A stretch of DNA of 64,000 bases from Acidobacteriota bacterium (lineage in GTDB: Bacteria > Acidobacteriota > Thermoanaerobaculia > Multivoradales > Multivoraceae), in NCBI GenBank assembly GCA_026707545.1, contig JAPOWR010000004.1, forward strand, positions 124,001-188,000, read 5' to 3'. A model generated the notes under the pieces. That model made no database searches, was not told the DNA's origin, and saw only the letters and a program-made list of their open reading frames with translations. The translations under genes and the position numbers were made by a program. Shown here piece after piece: positions 43,427 to 52,503 of this stretch. Position 1 is the first letter of the stretch; the number at the start of each line of letters is the position of its first letter.

Positions 43427-45265
43427 ATGCGAATACAGCGTGTACAGGTAGAGGAAGGTTTCCTAGACGGTCTCGACGTGTCGTTCGCGTCGGGGCTAAA
43501 CGTCGTTATCGGTGCGCGCGGTACTGGAAAGACGTCTCTCGTTGAGCTCATTCGGTTCTGTTTGGCTGTACCGGGATACACAGGGGAGTCGCAGAAGAGG
43601 AGCTTGGATCATGCTCTGTCGGTTCTAGGGAGCGGACAAGTGACCGTCACGCTATCCGATGGCGACAGAGAGGTTCTTGTGACACGCACTGCTGCCGAAG
43701 ATGAACCTCGCGCCTCAGCGCCATTCGCTACCCCAATCGTGTTCTCGCAGACAGAGATAGAAACGGTTGGCCTTCGGCAGGAGGGGCGAGTCAGGCTACT
43801 GGACAGCTTCAACGGCAGTCCGAGCGACTCCGAGACTAGTGAGGCGGCTGCACAGTCCGAGGTGCGTTCGCTAACGGCTGAGGTCCGGGCGCAGCGGCGT
43901 GAGATAGACGACCTAGCCGAACGCGTCAGGGAGATACCAGCTGTTGATAGGCAGATCGCTTCCTTGGCGCCTCAGGAGCAGGAAGTGGCAAAGACCTCTA
44001 CGGCGGCGAAGAAGAAAAAGGACCTCCTCGACGGCGTGTCAGTGAAGATTGCCGATCTTGCAGCCCGCGTCGTATCGACCGAGCGGTTCCACGAGGGCCT
44101 GATGCGGTGGAAGACCTCTCTCTCGTCGGCCTTGGCGGCCGAGCCGGTAGTCGAGTCCGCTTCTGCGTCGGCTGGCCCTGATTTACTGGCGAGTTGCCGC
44201 GCAAGCGTTGAGCAGGCGAAGGCGCACATGAAGGAGGCACTCCGGGAGCTTGGGGAAGCGGTGGGCGAGTCGGAGGCGGTCCTTCGTTCAGCGGAGGAAG
44301 ACAAGATTACGGTTGAGAGCCAGGCTAGAGAGTTGCGGCAGGAGGTCGAAGCCCTGCGGGAAGGGGCGGGGACAATCATTCGGCAGGGGCAGCAGCTTCG
44401 GGAGCGAAGGGCGCAGTTAGAGTCGCTCAAGAAGATCCTGGCCGACGGGCAGAAGGGGCTGGAATCGCCGCTGGCTATGCGCGACGTCGCGCTGGAGTCC
44501 CTGGACTCCATCAGGGAGGAGAGGTTCAAGCGGCGCTCGTCTGTAGCAGAGAGACTCAACGAGATTCTCGGTCCCCAGATCCGGGTCAGAGTCTCCCGCG
44601 CCGGCCAGTTCCACGCTTTCGCTTCCGCGATAGCGAACGCGCTGCGTGGGAGTGGACTCCGCTACAACGAGTTGTCTACCACTTTGGCCCAGAGCGTGAG
44701 CCCGCGCGAGCTGCTCGAGGCCGTCGACTCGAATGATGACGACCTCATTGCCGAGGCAGCCGGAATCACCAAAGCTCGGGCTGGCCGAGTGCTAAGTTGG
44801 TTACGCGAGTGCGACCTAGGCGTAATCGGTACTGCTGCGGTAGACGACACTGTTGCATTGGAGCTACTTGACGGGAGGGCGTACAAGGGAATTCACGACC
44901 TATCCACCGGGCAACGGTGCACTGTCGTCCTGCCGCTAGTCCTTCAGCATACCGGGCGGGTCCTGCTTATTGACCAACCCGAAGATCACATCGACAACGC
45001 GTTCATCGCAGATACGCTGATCATCTCCGTCTTAGCGAGGAGCCTGGACAGTCAGATCATCGTGACGACTCACAACGCGAACATCCCGGTACTCGGAAAT
45101 GCGGACCGTGTGATACAGCTTGGCTCGGACGGCCGGCGCGGCTTCTCGCTACTGGCTTCCGGCTTGGATGACCCGGAAGTTGTCAATGCGATAACGACGG
45201 TGATGGAAGGTGGTGCCGAGGCTTTCAGGAGACGCGCTAGATTCTATCGTCGTCATGTGAAGTAG
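43427..45265 (+). CDS. SMC/RecF-like ATPase of a three-gene putative defence operon
   Basis: The 612-residue protein starts at ATG 43427 after GAGGGG. It has a P-loop GARGTGKTSLVELIRF near residues 30-45, a Q-loop-like segment (PIVFSQTEIETVGL), a long coiled coil about residues 125-350, an ABC signature DLSTGQRCTVVLPL, Walker B VLLIDQPEDHIDNAF and the H-loop TTHNANIPVLG. The C-terminal half resembles TrlF-type AAA-like ATPases. It likely senses or binds DNA or a phage structure and signals to the kinase pair encoded downstream, whose genes overlap it end to start. G+C looks lower than in the transfer genes. Confidence 0.85.
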   Translation: MRIQRVQVEEGFLDGLDVSFASGLNVVIGARGTGKTSLVELIRFCLAVPGYTGESQKRSLDHALSVLGSGQVTVTLSDGDREVLVTRTAAEDEPRASAPFATPIVFSQTEIETVGLRQEGRVRLLDSFNGSPSDSETSEAAAQSEVRSLTAEVRAQRREIDDLAERVREIPAVDRQIASLAPQEQEVAKTSTAAKKKKDLLDGVSVKIADLAARVVSTERFHEGLMRWKTSLSSALAAEPVVESASASAGPDLLASCRASVEQAKAHMKEALRELGEAVGESEAVLRSAEEDKITVESQARELRQEVEALREGAGTIIRQGQQLRERRAQLESLKKILADGQKGLESPLAMRDVALESLDSIREERFKRRSSVAERLNEILGPQIRVRVSRAGQFHAFASAIANALRGSGLRYNELSTTLAQSVSPRELLEAVDSNDDDLIAEAAGITKARAGRVLSWLRECDLGVIGTAAVDDTVALELLDGRAYKGIHDLSTGQRCTVVLPLVLQHTGRVLLIDQPEDHIDNAFIADTLIISVLARSLDSQIIVTTHNANIPVLGNADRVIQLGSDGRRGFSLLASGLDDPEVVNAITTVMEGGAEAFRRRARFYRRHVK

Positions 45266-46149
45266 TGACTCGCCAAGAAGCACTAGCGCAGCTTCGTTCG
45301 GAATCTGCGCATGAACGACTACGGGCGGCACGCACTCTCGTGCGGAAGTGCGAAGCTGCCGATCTTCGTACGCTGAACGAAGCTCTGAGGAGAGAGCCCG
45401 TTTCGTATGTGCGCACGGCTCTGCAATTGGCCATCAAGAGGATTCTGAGTAGAGAGTGGTCCCTGCCGGCAGAAGCCTCCGGTGAATTCGAGATTCCGCG
45501 GGATACGCGTACACAGATTGAGAAAGTGGCCGTGGAGCGCGTTACCGGGCAGCTACTTCACGAGATTACGCCACTTGTCGGACTCATAGCTACTTCCGCA
45601 CGACGGGAAGTTCGGGCATACGAAGGTTCTGAGACCCAGAGGCACGTGGGTTCTCTCAAGGGGGTCCTAGAGGCAATTGAGCAATTGAAACGTGCGACGA
45701 CGCTCCCGAACCCGACGGAGTTCGACCTTGCCGAATGGCTAGAGGACCTCGTGTGGGAGGTGGTCGGTGGTGAAGCTGTGGATGTCTCGCTTCAGGGCGC
45801 TCGCCCCACGCTGATTAGCTCCGACCCAGCGCTGCTGCGCCTGGCTGTCTCGAACGGCATGAGGAACGCCGTTGAGGCTGTCACGAGTTCGGAGGCTGAG
45901 GAGGCGCACTCCATAGTTGTGACTTGGGGTGAGACAGACGTCGACTATTGGGTCGCGGTTCTTGACCGCGGTCCCGGACTGGTCGGTCCTGTGGAGTCTG
46001 CGTTTGGTGTGGGTCAGTCCAGTAAGAAGGGGCACAGCGGCTTCGGACTGGCTATCGCTCGACAGGCGATCGAGACCTTGGGTGGCACGTGCACGCTCGA
46101 GCGCGCATTGGGAGGAGGAGCGTGGTTCGAGCTGCGCTGGGAGCGATGA
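45265..46149 (+). CDS. HEAT-like histidine kinase of the three-gene operon
   Basis: The 294-residue protein starts at GTG 45265 inside the preceding stop (TAGTG). An N-terminal helical region (EALAQLRSESAHERLRAART; ALRREPVSYVRTALQLAIKR) resembles HEAT repeats. Then come a dimerisation/phosphoacceptor helix with LLHEITPLVG (candidate His near residue 99) and a full HATPase: SNGMRNAVEAV (N box), VLDRGPGLVG (G1), FGVGQSSKKGHSGFGLAIA (F and G2). There is no transmembrane helix, so it senses a cytoplasmic signal, presumably via the HEAT part or the ATPase. Confidence 0.85.
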   Translation: MTRQEALAQLRSESAHERLRAARTLVRKCEAADLRTLNEALRREPVSYVRTALQLAIKRILSREWSLPAEASGEFEIPRDTRTQIEKVAVERVTGQLLHEITPLVGLIATSARREVRAYEGSETQRHVGSLKGVLEAIEQLKRATTLPNPTEFDLAEWLEDLVWEVVGGEAVDVSLQGARPTLISSDPALLRLAVSNGMRNAVEAVTSSEAEEAHSIVVTWGETDVDYWVAVLDRGPGLVGPVESAFGVGQSSKKGHSGFGLAIARQAIETLGGTCTLERALGGGAWFELRWER

Positions 46150-47576
46150 CGCTGCACTTGCTCATTGTTGAGGACGACGATGACTTCGTTGAGGAGTTAC
46201 AGCGGACCGTGGAGGACCTTCCGGGCGAAGCAGAGGCTTGCGTAGTAGGTAGTCGAGATGACGCGTACGAGGCGCTGACGTCCTCGTTCTTCGATCTCGT
46301 GATCCTAGATCTGAAGATACCGACAGTGAAAGGAGCTCTCGACGCGGATCCGCAGCACGGTTATGCCGTCTTCAACAAGATCCGTACTGCGGCTCCAGGC
46401 ACACCGGTTTTGGTGTTGACGGGCTCTCCTGCCGAGGACTTCCTCGTAAACCACGCTATGAAGAGTCAGCAGCAGGTCGACATTTGGAGCGAGGGGAAGA
46501 AGCGAGGAACTATTCGGTTTCTCACGAAGTACCACTTTGATCAGTGCCCCGAGATGCTCGGCGCCGTTGCCAAGGCTATCGAGGGGCTTGCCAGTGTCGA
46601 GGTGGAGGGCACGGATGTGGACCTGCGGGTCCCTGAGGATCGGCTAGTCCGGATCTTCGCGAAGAGGTTGAGAGGCGTGCGCTGCGCGGTATCGGAGCTT
46701 GGGAGCGGTCTGTCGGGTGCCCGTGTTCTTAGGCTCCGCGTTACGGATCGGCAAGGTGTGTTGCTGCATGATGCGGTGGGAAAGCTCTCTACACACGAAG
46801 ACGTGCGAAGGGAAGGTGCCTGCTACGACCTGGATGTGATTCGGCTCGCGCCCGCGGCGACGCCGCGAAAGCTCGCTACTCTTGAATACGGAGCGCATAG
46901 CCTCGCAGGTGTGTTTTTCGGTCTTGCCGAGGGGGCGGACGAGTCCGTCTTCGAGATCGCTCGGGCGTTTCCTGGGAGGGCCAAAGAGATAGTTCAGAGC
47001 TTAGAAGTGGCGATGAGGAACTGGATTGAGGGAGTTCCAGAGACTCGAAGCACGATCAAGAATGTGAGACGGCGGCTCCTTAGTGACCAGTTGTTCGACA
47101 GAGTACTAGAGACTTTCGGTTCGGACTGGGTGCAGGATTTCGAAAGACGGAAGATACAAGTGCGACTAGGCTGTAGCCACGGCGACCTACATGGAAAGAA
47201 CGTCCTTGTTTCGCCCTCAAGAACGGAGCTAATCGACTATGCGGATGTTGGAGAGGGCGTGGCCAGTCTAGATGCCGTGACTCTTGAGTTGAGCCTGCTC
47301 TTTCATCCCGACGGGCCAGGAAGGCACGGCACTTGGCCGTCCGGCAAGCAGGCGAGAGCTTGGGGGACTTTGGACGTTTATCTAGACCAGTGCCCGTTCC
47401 CGGAGTTTGTGCGGGAGTGTCGAGCATGGGCGCTCCGTTCGGCTGCCGGTAGCAGGGAAGTTGCAGCGGCGGCGTATGGCTATCTAGTAAGGCAGTTAAC
47501 GTACGAGGACACGGACAAGGAGCGGGCACTGGCCTTGCTTGAGGGCGTGAGGACTTTCTACGAGGGGTGCACGTGA
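46146..47576 (+). CDS. Receiver domain fused to APH-like kinase domain, output gene of the three-gene operon
   Basis: The 476-residue protein starts at ATG 46146, overlapping the kinase stop (ATGA). Residues 1-140 form a receiver: LLIVEDDDDF (acidic pocket), LVILDLKIPT (phospho-Asp), VLVLTGSP (Thr) and RFLTKYHFDQ (Lys). Residues ~155-476 resemble an APH/eukaryotic-like kinase fold, with VRLGCSHGDLHGKNVLVS (catalytic loop HGDLHxxN) and ELIDYADVGEG (metal-binding Asp). No DNA-binding domain is present, so the output is likely phosphorylation or another nucleotide-dependent reaction. It resembles kinase-like ternary-complex-associated (TCAD) domains of conflict systems, which I cannot confirm. 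Confidence 0.82.
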   Translation: MTLHLLIVEDDDDFVEELQRTVEDLPGEAEACVVGSRDDAYEALTSSFFDLVILDLKIPTVKGALDADPQHGYAVFNKIRTAAPGTPVLVLTGSPAEDFLVNHAMKSQQQVDIWSEGKKRGTIRFLTKYHFDQCPEMLGAVAKAIEGLASVEVEGTDVDLRVPEDRLVRIFAKRLRGVRCAVSELGSGLSGARVLRLRVTDRQGVLLHDAVGKLSTHEDVRREGACYDLDVIRLAPAATPRKLATLEYGAHSLAGVFFGLAEGADESVFEIARAFPGRAKEIVQSLEVAMRNWIEGVPETRSTIKNVRRRLLSDQLFDRVLETFGSDWVQDFERRKIQVRLGCSHGDLHGKNVLVSPSRTELIDYADVGEGVASLDAVTLELSLLFHPDGPGRHGTWPSGKQARAWGTLDVYLDQCPFPEFVRECRAWALRSAAGSREVAAAAYGYLVRQLTYEDTDKERALALLEGVRTFYEGCT

Positions 47577-47895
47577 GCGGTCGATTCGGAGGGTGGTTCG
47601 ACTTCGGTTGCGCACGCTGACTCGCGGTCAGGGGCCGACGTGGTCTAGGTCCCGTGGAGCAAGCGAGGAGTGCAGAGCTCTCCGGTTCGGCGCCTCGGGC
47701 TTCGTCGAGAGCACTAGAGTACTCCCGACGAATGAACCACCCGTTCTCCCTAGCTTCGTTGACCGCTTCTAGGTATCGTTCTTCGTCACGGCCACGGCTG
47801 CGCAGGTAGCTGCGTCGCATGGAGATCTCCTCCGGTAGTTCCACCAAAAGGGGTTACCGGAGGATCAGCAAGAAAGTCAGATATTCGGACGTCTC
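47577..47895. repeat. Upstream module copy 1, with small minus-strand frame
   Basis: Bases 47784-47880 match 49642-49734 at roughly three quarters of positions. Each copy lies upstream of a HEPN-motif gene and contains, on the minus strand, a ribosome-binding site and ATG opening MRRxYLRSRxRDE (starts 47820 and 49678). In copy 1 the frame continues ERYLEAVNEARENGWFIRRE and reads on antisense into the receiver-kinase gene, so its true stop appears lost. The region probably serves as a promoter for the plus-strand gene. Confidence 0.5.
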
Positions 47896-49335
47896 ATGAG
47901 CCAGAACAACAGATACAACGGGATCTTCGTGAACTGTGCGATGCCCGACGTGGAACACGAGGGAGTCCTCTTCTTCGAGGACGATGTGCCATTCATAGAG
48001 TTGCACGATCGGCATCGTCGTTTCGGTATGTTTGCCTTCAAGCGTGAACGTCATCTTCCCAAGGTCGTAGGACGACTCTCCAAAGAGCACTACGTACTGG
48101 CAACGGATCTCTACGAGAGGAGCGTGTCACACCCAAGCTTCGGCGCGTACAACACCGCGAAGCTCCGCGTGTATGGCGATGTGATCCACAGTAGCGACAA
48201 GTCAGTCGTGGAGCAGGAGGAGGCTCTGGCCGACACCCTCCATGTGCGGATAGACCGGCTAGAAGAATGGACCTTGCCAGCGATCAGTGCCTCCGCGCCA
48301 GGGCGGTACTCTGACGTTCACTTCTGGTTCGCTCTCGGGATGTCAGTCCTCCAGCATTCCCCTATGGAGGTTACGGTCTCGCGTCATCTTTGCCCCGATG
48401 TGACTGCCAAGATAGGCGACGGACTGACCGTGAGGTTTGAGAGCCGGCTAGCATACGGCGAGGGTGAGAAGAGCCTGCACTCAAGGAACGTGTTCCAGGA
48501 GGCGGTACTACTGATCGAGGCTGAGGAGCCTCGGCCTATCACTGAACTTAGGGACGCCGCAGAGACTCTGCGAACCCTCCTCCGGTTCGTGTACGGAGAG
48601 AGGTGTCAGATCCGGTCCATCAAGGGTACGAGGAAGGACCGGAATCGGAACATGGAGTCGATCTTCGACGAGCCAATACCTCATGTCCATCTCCTGCACC
48701 GTCACTACGAGAAGGCCTCGCTCAGCGGCCATGGGACACCGCTGTTTCGCCTTCAGGATGTTGTCGACCTCGAGGTGATCGAGAAGTGGTTCGGCCTGGA
48801 TGAGTACCATCGCGAGGTCATGGATTCCATGGCGGATGGAGCCACCGTCGTCTTCTGCGAGGCCATAGCGGCGAGCCTCTTGGGGAAGTACGCCGATGAG
48901 TTCACGGACGGGACGCCGGCGGTTCGACGACTGATCGACGACATCGAGTCTCTGCTAGCCCAGTTTGACAGGGAGACACCGTCGAGGTTCGAGACGCTTG
49001 TAGGGGACATTGGGAATCTCGTGGGGACGTACAAGCGGCCGGTTCAACGACCAACGAAGTACCAGCTTCTCATGGAAGACCTCGGGCTTCACGAATGGGG
49101 AATTGAGACTGCAACGTGGGGACAGAGGATCCGAGAGTTGAGGAACAAGCCCCTCCACGGCACTCGCAGTCGAATCTCTTCGGACGAGCTTGTCGACACC
49201 TGCCGTGCAGTGATGGACCTAATGAGGATGTTGACGCTAAGGGATCTCGGCTTCGACGACGCAGAAGTTCGGGAGATCGCCAAGAAACAGCGGTGGACCC
49301 TGATGCCAGCGGAGGGGGCCGAAGGTGAACTATGA
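47896..49335 (+). CDS. ApeA-like HEPN defence protein
   Basis: The 479-residue protein has an N-terminal beta-rich domain (YNGIFVNCAMPDVEHEGVLF; RRFGMFAFKRERHLPKVVGR) that resembles the ApeA N-terminal domain, and a helical C-terminal half with the HEPN catalytic pattern RNKPLH (Arg416, His421) in QRIRELRNKPLHGTR. ApeA-type proteins are abortive-infection RNases active against phage. It follows the kinase operon on the same strand, after a 319-bp gap with its own upstream module. Identification is by pattern, not alignment. Confidence 0.7.
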   Translation: MSQNNRYNGIFVNCAMPDVEHEGVLFFEDDVPFIELHDRHRRFGMFAFKRERHLPKVVGRLSKEHYVLATDLYERSVSHPSFGAYNTAKLRVYGDVIHSSDKSVVEQEEALADTLHVRIDRLEEWTLPAISASAPGRYSDVHFWFALGMSVLQHSPMEVTVSRHLCPDVTAKIGDGLTVRFESRLAYGEGEKSLHSRNVFQEAVLLIEAEEPRPITELRDAAETLRTLLRFVYGERCQIRSIKGTRKDRNRNMESIFDEPIPHVHLLHRHYEKASLSGHGTPLFRLQDVVDLEVIEKWFGLDEYHREVMDSMADGATVVFCEAIAASLLGKYADEFTDGTPAVRRLIDDIESLLAQFDRETPSRFETLVGDIGNLVGTYKRPVQRPTKYQLLMEDLGLHEWGIETATWGQRIRELRNKPLHGTRSRISSDELVDTCRAVMDLMRMLTLRDLGFDDAEVREIAKKQRWTLMPAEGAEGEL

Positions 49336-49386
49336 CCGCAATCCTCCCGTCCTTTCAGTGTCCGCATCGCACTGCAGAGGCGGAGC

Positions 49387-49589
49387 ATGCTCAAGCGAGG
49401 CCACAAGGGCGCCTACCACCGCGTGAGTTGGCGGCATCTGAACGGCTATGTGAACGAGTTCACCGGCCGGCACAACCAGCGAGAGCTCTTGACACCCTTG
49501 ACCAGATGGTCGAGGTCGTACTGGGGATGAACGGAAAGAGGCTACGCTATGCTGACCTCACAGGCCAGAGCAGCCTGACGGGAGGATGA
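49387..49589 (+). pseudogene. IS1595-type transposase C-terminal remnant, frameshifted
   Basis: From 49387 one frame reads MLKRGHKGAYHRVSWRHLNG then YVNEFTGRHNQRE, the C-terminal signature of IS1595/ISXO2-like transposases. Near 49490 the continuation moves to another frame as LDTLDQMVEVVLGMNGKRL and RYADLTGQ, also typical. A frameshift and loss of the N-terminal part leave a relic only. It interrupts or replaced the rest of the small minus-strand gene whose start lies at 49678. Confidence 0.75.
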
Positions 49590-49641
49590 CGACAGCGGCG
49601 ATAGCCACAGTTATAGTGACGAATGGAATCGTGAACCACCT

Positions 49642-49734
49642 CGTCCCGGTCCCGGCTGCGTAGATATCTGCGTCGCATGAAGGTATCCTCCAGTGGTTAC
49701 ACTGAAGGGGTACCGGAAGAAACGAGAAGAGTCA
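49642..49734. repeat. Upstream module copy 2
   Basis: This pairs with 47784-47880 (see that entry). The minus-strand frame here (49547-49678, 43 codons) keeps only MRRRYLRSRDRDE before running antisense into the transposase remnant, so it is probably truncated. Confidence 0.5.
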
Positions 49735-49761
49735 AATCACGCACAAACGCACAATAGACAG

Positions 49762-50835
49762 ATGACGCAATCGAAAGAGGAACCACAGTTCTCCCCAGAC
49801 AAGAACATCCAACGGGGACTGGTCTCGACTACCAGTCGTGTCATCGGCGAGTACCAATCGCAGGACATGGCAATCATGCTGGCCGTTCCCGGCTCAGAGA
49901 TCCGAGAGCGGCTCTTTGAGAGTCCCGCTTCCCGTACAAGCTTCGTTGTGGCATTCCATACGCCTGAGCGGGAGAAGACCATCATCTTCCCCGACTACTC
50001 GTTTCACCTATCTTCCGTGGCAGCAGGCATGTCCGTTCTCTTCGGCAAGAAGCTCGACGTTCACGGACTGACAGAGCATCACGGTAGATTCCTCACACCC
50101 GACGTCTCGCAGTACGCGAGCCTCTGCGATCCCCGATTGAGATTCAACTCTCACCAGCCGCGCAATGCGTACCCGGTGAAGCTCGTCCTAGATGAGTTCG
50201 GGGCGATTCGTCCACTGTTCGAATCGGATGAAGGGGCCGCCACGAAGCTAATCGCCGCCGCGAGGTTCTACATGCGGTCCCTTCAGAGTGCCGAGCGGGA
50301 TGCGGAAGTGGCCTACCTACACCTCATAACCGCTGGAGAGGTCCTGGCAAACCTATTCGAGTATCCGGACTCCGTCCGGCTTTCGGACGAGATCAGATCG
50401 GATCTCGCACTCGTCAAGAAACACGTTCCCCAGGGTTGTGCGGTCGTCAGACGTTTGTCCAGCGTCTTGTGGGGTGTGCGACGGAGTTTCGTGAGGGCAC
50501 TCACGTCGTTACTGGACTCAGATTTCTACGAGTCGTGCGACGATCCTCCGCACTACCGGCTTGAGCAAGAGAACATCGAGAAGCACATCGGAGCCGCATA
50601 CGATCTTCGTAGTCTCTACTTGCATACGGGTGAACCGTTTAGGACCGCAATCAGTACGGGCTACGTGCAGAGCTTCATTCCAGGAGAACTCGACAGTTCA
50701 AACAAGAACCTGAGGAAGGCGAGCAGAGACGCTCCGACTCTTATCGGCCTCGAACGGCTGATCCGATACGCGATTCTGAAGTGCATGGAGAACCACGAGT
50801 TCCTAGGGCCCCGCAGTGCGGTAGAGGAGGGATAG
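49762..50835 (+). CDS. HEPN-motif protein, putative defence nuclease
   Basis: The 357-residue protein starts at ATG 49762 (MTQSKEEPQFSPDKNIQRGL). The N-terminal half is beta-rich and unrecognised. The C-terminal half is helical, with YDLRSLYLHTGEPF near residue 280 containing Rx4H (Arg283, His288), the pattern of Apea-like HEPN domains (YDLRSxxxH). A GTG at 49693 would extend the frame into the duplicated upstream module and is not preferred. It shares upstream DNA with the 47896 gene, but the two proteins are only broadly similar. RNase activity is inferred. Confidence 0.6.
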   Translation: MTQSKEEPQFSPDKNIQRGLVSTTSRVIGEYQSQDMAIMLAVPGSEIRERLFESPASRTSFVVAFHTPEREKTIIFPDYSFHLSSVAAGMSVLFGKKLDVHGLTEHHGRFLTPDVSQYASLCDPRLRFNSHQPRNAYPVKLVLDEFGAIRPLFESDEGAATKLIAAARFYMRSLQSAERDAEVAYLHLITAGEVLANLFEYPDSVRLSDEIRSDLALVKKHVPQGCAVVRRLSSVLWGVRRSFVRALTSLLDSDFYESCDDPPHYRLEQENIEKHIGAAYDLRSLYLHTGEPFRTAISTGYVQSFIPGELDSSNKNLRKASRDAPTLIGLERLIRYAILKCMENHEFLGPRSAVEEG

Positions 50836-51069
50836 TTCAACTGGTAGGCCAAGAGATGTCGCCGAATAGCGGCCACCCGCCACTCAGGAATGGTTACTAT
50901 CGAGTATAGTCCCCCGATCAAACTCGCGTACGAGATAGGGGATAGACTCACTAAGGAGCCGCCGCCACGAATCTGAAGGGCCGAGCCCATGTCGAAACAA
51001 CTGACCGTCGCCGCTATCGTCGCTACGTGCTGCTGGTTGCCTTCTCCGAAGGCATAGGAATGGGAAGAC

Positions 51070-52299
51070 CTACCTCAAGGCATGGGACGAGGCAGAGAAG
51101 GTAGTAGGTCCGGCCGACGCCTCCGCTCTCGAGGTTCGTCGCGAGTCTCGGCCCTCAGCCGCTTCAAGGTACCGGCTCCAAGCTTCCATGACTGGTCGCC
51201 GTGGCTCGAAGAGGTCCCCCCTGGCGTAGGCTGCTTCGACCTTGTTGCGGACCACATGCGCAAGGGCTGCCTCCGCCACTTCCCGCGCTACTCCGACTTC
51301 GCCGCACCATGTCCTGAAGGACGTTCGGAAGCCGTGGGGCACGCATGGAATCGAGAGATCGCGCAGCAGCTTCGACAGCGTCGATTGTGAGAGGGCGCGC
51401 CCGTGCCAATTCGAGGGAAAGACGAGGCCCGAACGATCCGCTGTTCTTCGCGCTTCCTGGAGCAGTTCAAGGGCGCGGCCGGAGAGAGGGACCCGATGTT
51501 GGCGCCCGGCCTTCATTCGGCTGGGAGGGACTGTCCACGTAGCGGTCTCAAGGTCGATCTCGTTCCACCGGGTAAGCCGCACCTCGCCCGAACGGCCTGC
51601 TGTCAGGACGAGGAACTCCAACGCGAGCTTGGTGCCGGCCCAGGCTTGGGAGGTGCGGACCTTCTGAACGGCCGCGGCGACTTCGGCGTGGGGAAGCGCT
51701 CGGAAGTGCGCTCGTTGGCCGCTGTTCTTAGGTAGCGCCGCGCCTAGGGCCTCACCGGCCGGATTGTCAGGACGGTAGCCCTGTGCGATCGCCCACTTCA
51801 TGATCGCCGATACCCGCTGCCGCAATCTCCGTGCGGTCTCGGCCTTGGTGCTCCAGATCGGCAGTAGGACCCCCATCACGTCTGCCGTCGATATCTGGTC
51901 TACGCGCTTGCTGCCCAAGCTCGGGATTGCGTAGTCGGTGAGACTCGCGCGCCACTGGCCTTCGCTCTTGCTCCCCGGCCGCCACGAGGGACGGTGGATG
52001 GCGATGACCTTGTCCGCTGCGTCGGCGAAGGTGGGGACGCTACGTGCGCGGGAACGTGGATCTCCACCGGCTCGAGCACACTTCCGATGCTCGAAGGCCG
52101 TCTGGCGTGCCTCAGCGAGGCTCGTGTATGGATAGGCGCCCAGGCCGAGATCGACTCGCCGGCCGCCGACGGTTCCGCGCCAGATCCAATGCTTCGAGCC
52201 GGTTGGCCGGACCCGTAGTATGAGCCCGTGCTCGTCGCCGTACTTGCCGGCGCGGTCGACGGTTCGGACGAAGGCAGCCGTCAGCTTCCTTCTTGGCAC
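51070..52299 (-). CDS. P4-type tyrosine integrase of the element
   Basis: The 409-residue protein starts at GTG 52299 after GGAGA (PRRKLTAAFVRTVDRAGKYG). It has the N-terminal arm-binding domain of P4-like integrases (HGLILRVRPTGSKHWIWRG, VDLGLGAYPYTSLAEARQ), a core-binding domain, and catalytic residues: Arg in TAGRSGEVRLTRW, HGFRTSFRTWC (His, Arg), AHVVRNKVEAAYARGDL (His, then Tyr nucleophile). It reads inward, about 205 bp from the right att core. It should catalyse integration into tRNA-Ser and, with an excisionase such as the AlpA-like protein, excision. Confidence 0.93.
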   Translation of the reverse strand: MPRRKLTAAFVRTVDRAGKYGDEHGLILRVRPTGSKHWIWRGTVGGRRVDLGLGAYPYTSLAEARQTAFEHRKCARAGGDPRSRARSVPTFADAADKVIAIHRPSWRPGSKSEGQWRASLTDYAIPSLGSKRVDQISTADVMGVLLPIWSTKAETARRLRQRVSAIMKWAIAQGYRPDNPAGEALGAALPKNSGQRAHFRALPHAEVAAAVQKVRTSQAWAGTKLALEFLVLTAGRSGEVRLTRWNEIDLETATWTVPPSRMKAGRQHRVPLSGRALELLQEARRTADRSGLVFPSNWHGRALSQSTLSKLLRDLSIPCVPHGFRTSFRTWCGEVGVAREVAEAALAHVVRNKVEAAYARGDLFEPRRPVMEAWSRYLEAAEGRDSRRTSRAEASAGPTTFSASSHALR

Positions 52300-52503
52300 T
52301 TCTTCTTCTCCCCGGTGGACTCCGGTCTTGACATGGTTCCGGCGCTCATTGGTCCCTCGTTTGGTCCCACAGTCTCTGCAAGAGCCAGCGAAACGAGACG
52401 ATAGCAGATAGGCGTCAGAGAGAGGAGAAAACGTATGTGTTACAAGGGTTTGGAGAAGTTGCCGGGAGTCCGATAGACTCCATGAGAGCCAGCTAGAGGC
52501 GGT

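Noticed and set aside
47080..47847. 255-codon minus-strand frame from the MRRSYLRSR start
   Set aside because: Only the first ~43 codons look protein-like; the rest is antisense to the receiver-kinase gene, so I describe it as a vestigial micro-gene, not a full gene.
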